From contig CAZKTS010000291.1 of NCBI GenBank assembly GCA_964555735.1, positions 1 through 9,206 on the forward strand: 9,206 bases of DNA, in the 5' to 3' direction. Source of the stretch: CAZKTS01 sp964555735 (GTDB lineage Bacteria > Actinomycetota > Acidimicrobiia > IMCC26256 > PALSA-555). Below, piece after piece: positions 5,931-9,206 of the stretch (positions are counted from its first letter, which is position 1; every line of letters begins with the position of its first letter). Below the pieces are notes generated by a model. That model worked only from the letters and a program-made list of their open reading frames with translations. It made no database searches and was not told where the DNA came from. Made by a program: the position numbers and the translations under genes.

Positions 5931-6457
5931 AGCGGCCTGTGCACGAGTTGGGGATCGTGGGGCAACTCGCCCCGGCCTGGTCGGCGCAGCGCTGGGTGGA
6001 TGCCCAGGGACGGCCGCGTGCGCCGCTGACCCTGTCCAATCTGAGCGGACGATGGAAAATTCTGTTCTGTTTTCAGAGTTGGTGTCCGGGTTGCCACTCG
6101 CACGGCGCGCCGACGATGCGGGCGCTGGTGCAGGGTTTGGCCGGACAAGACAGCGTCGCGTTGCTGGCCGTGCAAACCGTGTTCGAAGGCTTTGAGGTCA
6201 ACACCTACGACGCGATGCTCGGTTTCCAGGCCGAGCAGCGCCTGTCCATTCCCTTCGCGCATGATCCCGGCGATGCGGCTACCGGCCTGAGGTCGGATAT
6301 CCTGATGCGCTACCGCACCGGCGGCACGCCATGGTTCATCGTGATCGACCCGCAGGATCGGGTAGTGTTCAACGACTTCCACGTTGACGCCGACGGCCTA
6401 GTGCGGCAGGTGGCGCCAGGGGTGGATTCAGCCAGCGGGGAGGAGCCGCTCGCTTGA
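5927..6457 (+). CDS. Thioredoxin-like (AhpC/TSA-TlpA type) protein
   Basis: A 176-residue protein with a thioredoxin fold. The redox-active motif is W-C-P-G-C (Cys53, Cys56) after a hydrophobic strand (KILFCF), and the cis-proline loop is seen in GGTPWFIVIDPQ. This combination is typical of the redoxin/TlpA branch. No signal peptide or membrane anchor is visible, so it should act in the cytoplasm. Its start overlaps the msrB stop (ATGA) and AGAAGGAGAA lies just before, which indicates translational coupling and close stoichiometry with MsrB. A job as electron donor for MsrB and MsrA is the natural inference. A peroxiredoxin function is possible but less likely because a C-P-G-C pair replaces the single peroxidatic cysteine. 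Confidence 0.85.
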   Translation: MKRPVHELGIVGQLAPAWSAQRWVDAQGRPRAPLTLSNLSGRWKILFCFQSWCPGCHSHGAPTMRALVQGLAGQDSVALLAVQTVFEGFEVNTYDAMLGFQAEQRLSIPFAHDPGDAATGLRSDILMRYRTGGTPWFIVIDPQDRVVFNDFHVDADGLVRQVAPGVDSASGEEPLA

Positions 6458-6476
6458 AGCGGTGCGGCGCACGTTA

Positions 6477-6998
6477 ATGGGAAGTCTGCGCGAATTGATA
6501 TCGGCCGGACCCCAGCCCGGCCGCATCGAGACCATCGTGCTGCGTCCGGCACGCGGAGTGGCTGCGGTCGTAGTGGACGAGGCAGAGTTGGTCGAGGGGC
6601 GGGGGCTGCTGGGCGACCGGCACGCCGCGCGCACCGCACTGGGCGTCAACGGGCAGGCGCGCGCCCTGACGCTGATCCAGGCCGAGCATTTGCCGCTGCT
6701 GGCGCGCTGGACGGGGGGCGAGCGGATCGATCCTGCGTTGTTGCGGCGAAATCTTGTCGTCTCCGGGCTGAACCTGCTGGGCCTGCGGTCGCCATTTGCC
6801 GATCAACCGCGGCTGTGGCGGATCGGACCATCGGCGGTCATCGAAGTGAGCGGCCCGTGCGAGCCGTGTTCACGCATGGAAGACGTGCTCGGCCCGGGCG
6901 GATACAACGCGATGCGCGGTCACGGCGGCGTGTACGCGCGTGTCGTGAAGGGAGGGCTATTGCGTCGGGGCGATCTGTTACAGGCACTGGGTGGATGA
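6477..6998 (+). CDS. MOSC domain protein
   Basis: A stand-alone MOSC (molybdenum cofactor sulfurase C-terminal) domain of 173 residues. Visible family landmarks are the G-L-x-G-D-R-H segment (near 43-48), RRNLVVSGLNL (90-100), GPCEPC with Cys128 and Cys131, and the GGYNAMRGHGG segment (141-151). MOSC proteins bind molybdenum cofactor through a conserved cysteine; E. coli YcbX and YiiM and the related mARC enzymes reduce N-hydroxylated compounds. Whether this smaller protein is catalytic or a sulfur carrier is not shown. The start is uncertain: ATG 6477 fits the usual length, GTG 6462 is in frame, and neither has a clear ribosome site. The gene follows the thioredoxin-like gene by 4 to 19 bases and is the last clear member of this transcript. 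Confidence 0.85.
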   Translation: MGSLRELISAGPQPGRIETIVLRPARGVAAVVVDEAELVEGRGLLGDRHAARTALGVNGQARALTLIQAEHLPLLARWTGGERIDPALLRRNLVVSGLNLLGLRSPFADQPRLWRIGPSAVIEVSGPCEPCSRMEDVLGPGGYNAMRGHGGVYARVVKGGLLRRGDLLQALGG

Positions 6999-7042
6999 CA
7001 TGCCTGTCTCAGCCAATCAAGACCACCACTATCCCTGTACCA

Positions 7043-7067
7043 GCGCTGCTCCGGGCCGAGCAGGCGC
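7043..7067 (+). terminator. Hairpin after the MOSC gene, possible terminator
   Basis: GCGCTGCTC (7043-7051) pairs with GAGCAGGCGC (7058-7067) through nine pairs with one bulged G and a six-base loop. It lies 45 bases past the MOSC stop, where the rightward transcript may end. Only a weak CATTTC follows instead of a T-tract, so efficiency as an intrinsic terminator is doubtful. Confidence 0.35.
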
Positions 7068-7230
7068 CTCATTTCGCGGTGGCCGCGGATTCCCGCGAGC
7101 GCCGCGACTGTATCAGATTTCTGGCAGTCGGAATGGTAGTAGCTGGCCCACCAGCAGCTCCCGCCGTCGTATAAGGGATTCTGCCGCCGCGCACAACCTC
7201 AGCCGACACAAAAACGGATTCTTCGCGCAA

Positions 7231-7338
7231 TTTCGTGTCTCGCAGGGTGACAACGTGGTTAAACACTGCTGCCCTTGCGCGGTGCTCGTGCCGGTCGCTA
7301 ACGAAGTAGCCGAACCGCTCAAACTGCATACGGACGAC
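7231..7338 (-). pseudogene. glnS: Relic of glutaminyl-tRNA synthetase C-terminus
   Basis: The minus-strand translation contains QFERFGYFVSDRH, then VFNHVVTLRDT after ten residues. This is the order and spacing of the last 35 or so residues of GlnRS (QFER-GYF--D, then VFNR-V-LRDT). The frame stays open on both sides, but nothing upstream resembles the rest of the anticodon-binding domain and no start codon is near, so this is a fragment of about 100 bases. It may be a left-over from a rearrangement, or a duplicated gene end produced by an integrating element. Identification rests on memory of the family signature. Confidence 0.6.
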
Positions 7339-7459
7339 CCTTGGCGCCAAAGGAGTCAAACGTTGAGCAGATATCCGCGGTTTCCTGGCCTTCTGGAAAG
7401 GGGGGCGGATCGTCGACTGAGTCGTTGTCAGTCACCCCATTGACGATGAGGAGAACCGT

Positions 7460-8425
7460 GTGTCGTTTGCCCTGAGCGCTATCGCCGTCGCCTTTGCTGT
7501 CGGTTTCGCCATGAAGCGGGCCGGTCTGTGCACCTATGCGGCGGCGGAAGACATTGTCCAGCACGGCGATCCGGGTCGTCTGCTGGTATTTGTCGGCGCC
7601 ACCGCCTGGGCGGCGTTGGTGGTGGTGCCCCTGAACTGGCTGTTTCCTGGGTTATTTGCCCTGTCGGACAGCCACGGCCTGTGGCTCACCGCGCTGCTGG
7701 GCGGCTTAGTGATGGGTCTGGGCGCCCATCTGAACCGGGGCTGCATGTTCGGCACCTTCGTCCAGCTGGTGAGCGGCAACCTGACCTACCTGGGGACCCT
7801 GGCCGGCTTATCCCTTGGGGTGATCCTGGTGGATCAGTTGCTGGGTTTGGTGGCGCCCGCTCTGAACCGGACCTCCGCCTTGGTCGGCCCCGGTGCCGCG
7901 GCCGCCTTGTGGCTAACCCCACTGGGGCTGTTCGCTCTTGCAATGTTGGTGCGTCCCGCGGTGATTGAGCGGCTGTGGGCGCGCTCCGAGACGGCGGTCG
8001 CGACGGTGTTGGTAGCCGGAATCGGAGGCGGCACGCTGTACGTCGCGGTGGCCGGCTGGGACTACGCCAGTGTGGTGGCCGGCACCACCCGAGTTGCACT
8101 CGATGCCAGGGTGTCGGGGCTTACGCTGTTGGCCGCCTCTTGCACCCTGGCACAGATCGTCGGCGGGATTGTCGCGGCGCTCAGCAGCGGTAGTTTCCGG
8201 CTGCAGTGGCCGCGATCGCGGCCGTTGATCGGCAACATCTTGGGGGGCACGCTAATGGGCGGCGCGGCCGCAATGGTCCCCGGCGGCAACGACGGCATGC
8301 CGCTGACCGGTATCCCCAGCCTGGCGCCCCACTCGATCATCTCCTTCAGTTTCATAGTCATCGCCATGCTTGCGCTGGTTTACCTGCTGCACAGACGGCC
8401 GGTGAAGCAAACACAACCGGAGTAA
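7460..8425 (+). CDS. YeeE/YedE-family (DUF395) transporter
   Basis: A 321-residue inner-membrane protein with about nine to ten hydrophobic segments across the whole length. Two cysteine-containing signatures mark the YeeE/YedE family, to which the thiosulfate importer TsuA belongs: Cys24 in KRAGLCTYAA and Cys95 in HLNRGCMFGTF. The third conserved position near the C-terminus reads VPGGNDGMPL (Asn277) instead of a cysteine, so the relay of three cysteines used by TsuA is incomplete and the substrate is uncertain; a sulfur-containing ion is the family expectation. The start is GTG 7460 with GAGGAG 6 bases upstream. The 461-base gap and hairpin before it suggest its own transcript. No TusA-like or rhodanese partner is adjacent. 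Confidence 0.85.
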   Translation: MSFALSAIAVAFAVGFAMKRAGLCTYAAAEDIVQHGDPGRLLVFVGATAWAALVVVPLNWLFPGLFALSDSHGLWLTALLGGLVMGLGAHLNRGCMFGTFVQLVSGNLTYLGTLAGLSLGVILVDQLLGLVAPALNRTSALVGPGAAAALWLTPLGLFALAMLVRPAVIERLWARSETAVATVLVAGIGGGTLYVAVAGWDYASVVAGTTRVALDARVSGLTLLAASCTLAQIVGGIVAALSSGSFRLQWPRSRPLIGNILGGTLMGGAAAMVPGGNDGMPLTGIPSLAPHSIISFSFIVIAMLALVYLLHRRPVKQTQPE

Positions 8426-8534
8426 AAGATGCGCTAACAAGTCACCTTCAGGAACATCCGCTTCAACCCAGACATTTCCTCCTTTCACGAGCCCATTTTC
8501 CTGTGACCGACGTGACCAGACAGATACCGTCATA

Positions 8535-8780
8535 TCACCTGCTCGCGCGGCTGTTGCGCGGCTGTTGTTGCACTGGATCATCGCCCCCGTTGAAATTCTG
8601 GAGCAGAACTTGTTGATCGGTCGTCCGGTTGCGAATAGCGAACGCGAACTGGTGATCGGCCGTCGTTCGCATGGATATTTGATCTTGTATCGCCATGTCC
8701 CCGGGATTCATACGGTGTTCGTGCTGGTGATCTGCCGCCAGAGCGAGGCCGGCTACTCCGAGCGAGATTCGGCCGGGTAA
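8535..8780 (+). pseudogene. RelE/ParE-family toxin relic (N-terminus decayed)
   Basis: The frame ending at TAA 8778-8780 has the C-terminal two thirds of a ParE-type toxin: VEILEQNLLIGRPV, RELVIGRRSHGYLILYRH and VFVLVICRQSEAGY, in the family order. Part of the first helix (SPARAAV, from 8535) is also visible, and weak likeness continues back to about 8487. No ATG, GTG or TTG lies upstream at a suitable place with a ribosome site; the first in-frame start is TTG 8565, which would give a 71-residue protein lacking the first strand and most of the helical hairpin. No antitoxin gene fits between the YeeE-type stop at 8425 and this point. A decayed toxin is the simplest reading. Confidence 0.7.
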
Positions 8781-9206
8781 AGCTCTTACTACCGTATTGC
8801 AGAGCTGACTCTTGTGGTGGTTAGTCTGAACGCTCCGGACGTCGGGTTCAGGGTCGGCTTTATGTCATTCTCGCTACCGCATTCTTCCATACGGCTACGT
8901 CTCTTGATGGCTAGACCGAGAGCTCGGGTAGGCGATGGCCAACGTCTGCAGCGCTCGGAAGGCTGCCCCTTGCCTGCGAAAAGTCGAGTAGCCAGGCGAA
9001 TGGCGGCTTACGGGGGCACCGTCCACTCAAGGTCGGCTTTGGGGAAAAATCGCCACCGGCAGGACATGGCCGCAACCTGTCCGCTACGCCTTGCGAAGGA
9101 AGGCTTCCGACTTGTATTACGGGGCGAGAAATTTCACCGATTTGTCGGCCCACAGGTTCGCCACGTAATCGCTGTCGGCTCAGGCCGCGGCCAGCGTGCG
9201 GTTGGC
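8781..9206. other. Right margin, no gene assigned
   Basis: I find no recognisable gene in the last 426 bases. A minus-strand frame (8911-9153) translates into Pro/Arg-rich sequence without a motif and looks spurious. At the very edge, the minus strand reads ANRTLAAA and then a TGA at 9180-9182. This could be the last eight codons of a gene entering from the right, but that is too little to name. No CRISPR, tRNA or clear inverted repeat is visible. Confidence 0.4.

Larger units (their letters stand above)
6999..7459. other. Gap with relics between the MOSC and YeeE-type genes
   Basis: No intact gene is supported. The left part holds a strong hairpin (7043-7067) and the right part a relic of a glutaminyl-tRNA synthetase C-terminus on the minus strand (about 7231-7338). 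A rightward frame covers most of the gap but has a skewed, low-complexity composition and no known motif. GAGGAG at 7448-7453 belongs to the following gene. The stretch 7068-7230 is unassigned. Confidence 0.5.

Noticed and set aside
6991..7443. Plus-strand frame of 150 codons in the gap before the YeeE-type gene
   Set aside because: Ser/Arg-rich, no known motif, and it runs antisense through the GlnRS relic.
8911..9153. Minus-strand frame of 80 codons near the right end
   Set aside because: Pro/Arg-rich, no motif, no good ribosome site.
9183..9206. Possible last eight codons of a minus-strand gene (ANRTLAAA, TGA)
   Set aside because: Too short to identify; the neighbouring translation past the stop gives no family match I can name.

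Overview
The window looks like a chromosomal stretch from a GC-rich proteobacterium, most likely beta- or gammaproteobacterial. This is judged only from base composition, codon style and gene families (c-type cytochromes with CxxCH motifs, an RclR-like AraC regulator, a periplasmic cytochrome P460), and the species cannot be named. The core is a compact redox-defence locus built from two divergent operons. Both margins, and one internal gap, carry unexplained or decayed DNA.

Layout. Bases 1-477 hold no gene I can support. An AraC-family regulator (478-1305, +) resembles RclR and keeps two cysteines at the places of the RclR redox cysteines. Facing it is a leftward operon that reads from 4351 down to 1526: a cytochrome P460 (4351-3686), a second P460 domain fused to a class I cytochrome c (3660-2674), the methionine sulfoxide reductase MsrA (2661-2134) and a di-haem cytochrome b561 (2074-1526). 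A 315-base divergent control region (4352-4666) contains several closely packed dyads. Reading right from it are a ZIP-like transporter (4667-5440), MsrB (5487-5930), a thioredoxin-like protein translationally coupled to it by an ATGA overlap (5927-6457) and a MOSC-domain protein (6477-6998). After a 461-base gap with a relic of a glutaminyl-tRNA synthetase C-terminus comes a YeeE/YedE-type transporter (7460-8425), then a ParE-like toxin relic (about 8535-8780) and unassigned sequence to the end.

How it may work together (inference). Oxidants such as hypochlorous acid, or reactive nitrogen species such as hydroxylamine and NO, would be sensed by the AraC protein. MsrA and MsrB repair oxidised methionine, and the CPGC thioredoxin-like protein is a natural reductant for them. 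The two P460 proteins act in the periplasm on hydroxylamine or NO, one of them with its own attached electron-accepting cytochrome c, and cytochrome b561 could link that chemistry to the membrane quinone pool. The MOSC protein belongs to a superfamily that includes reductases of N-hydroxylated compounds. The locus could therefore join oxidation and reduction of N-oxygenated molecules with protein repair. The strongest single novelty candidate is the tandem P460 plus P460-cytochrome c fusion in an operon with msrA, opposite an msrB-thioredoxin-MOSC operon.
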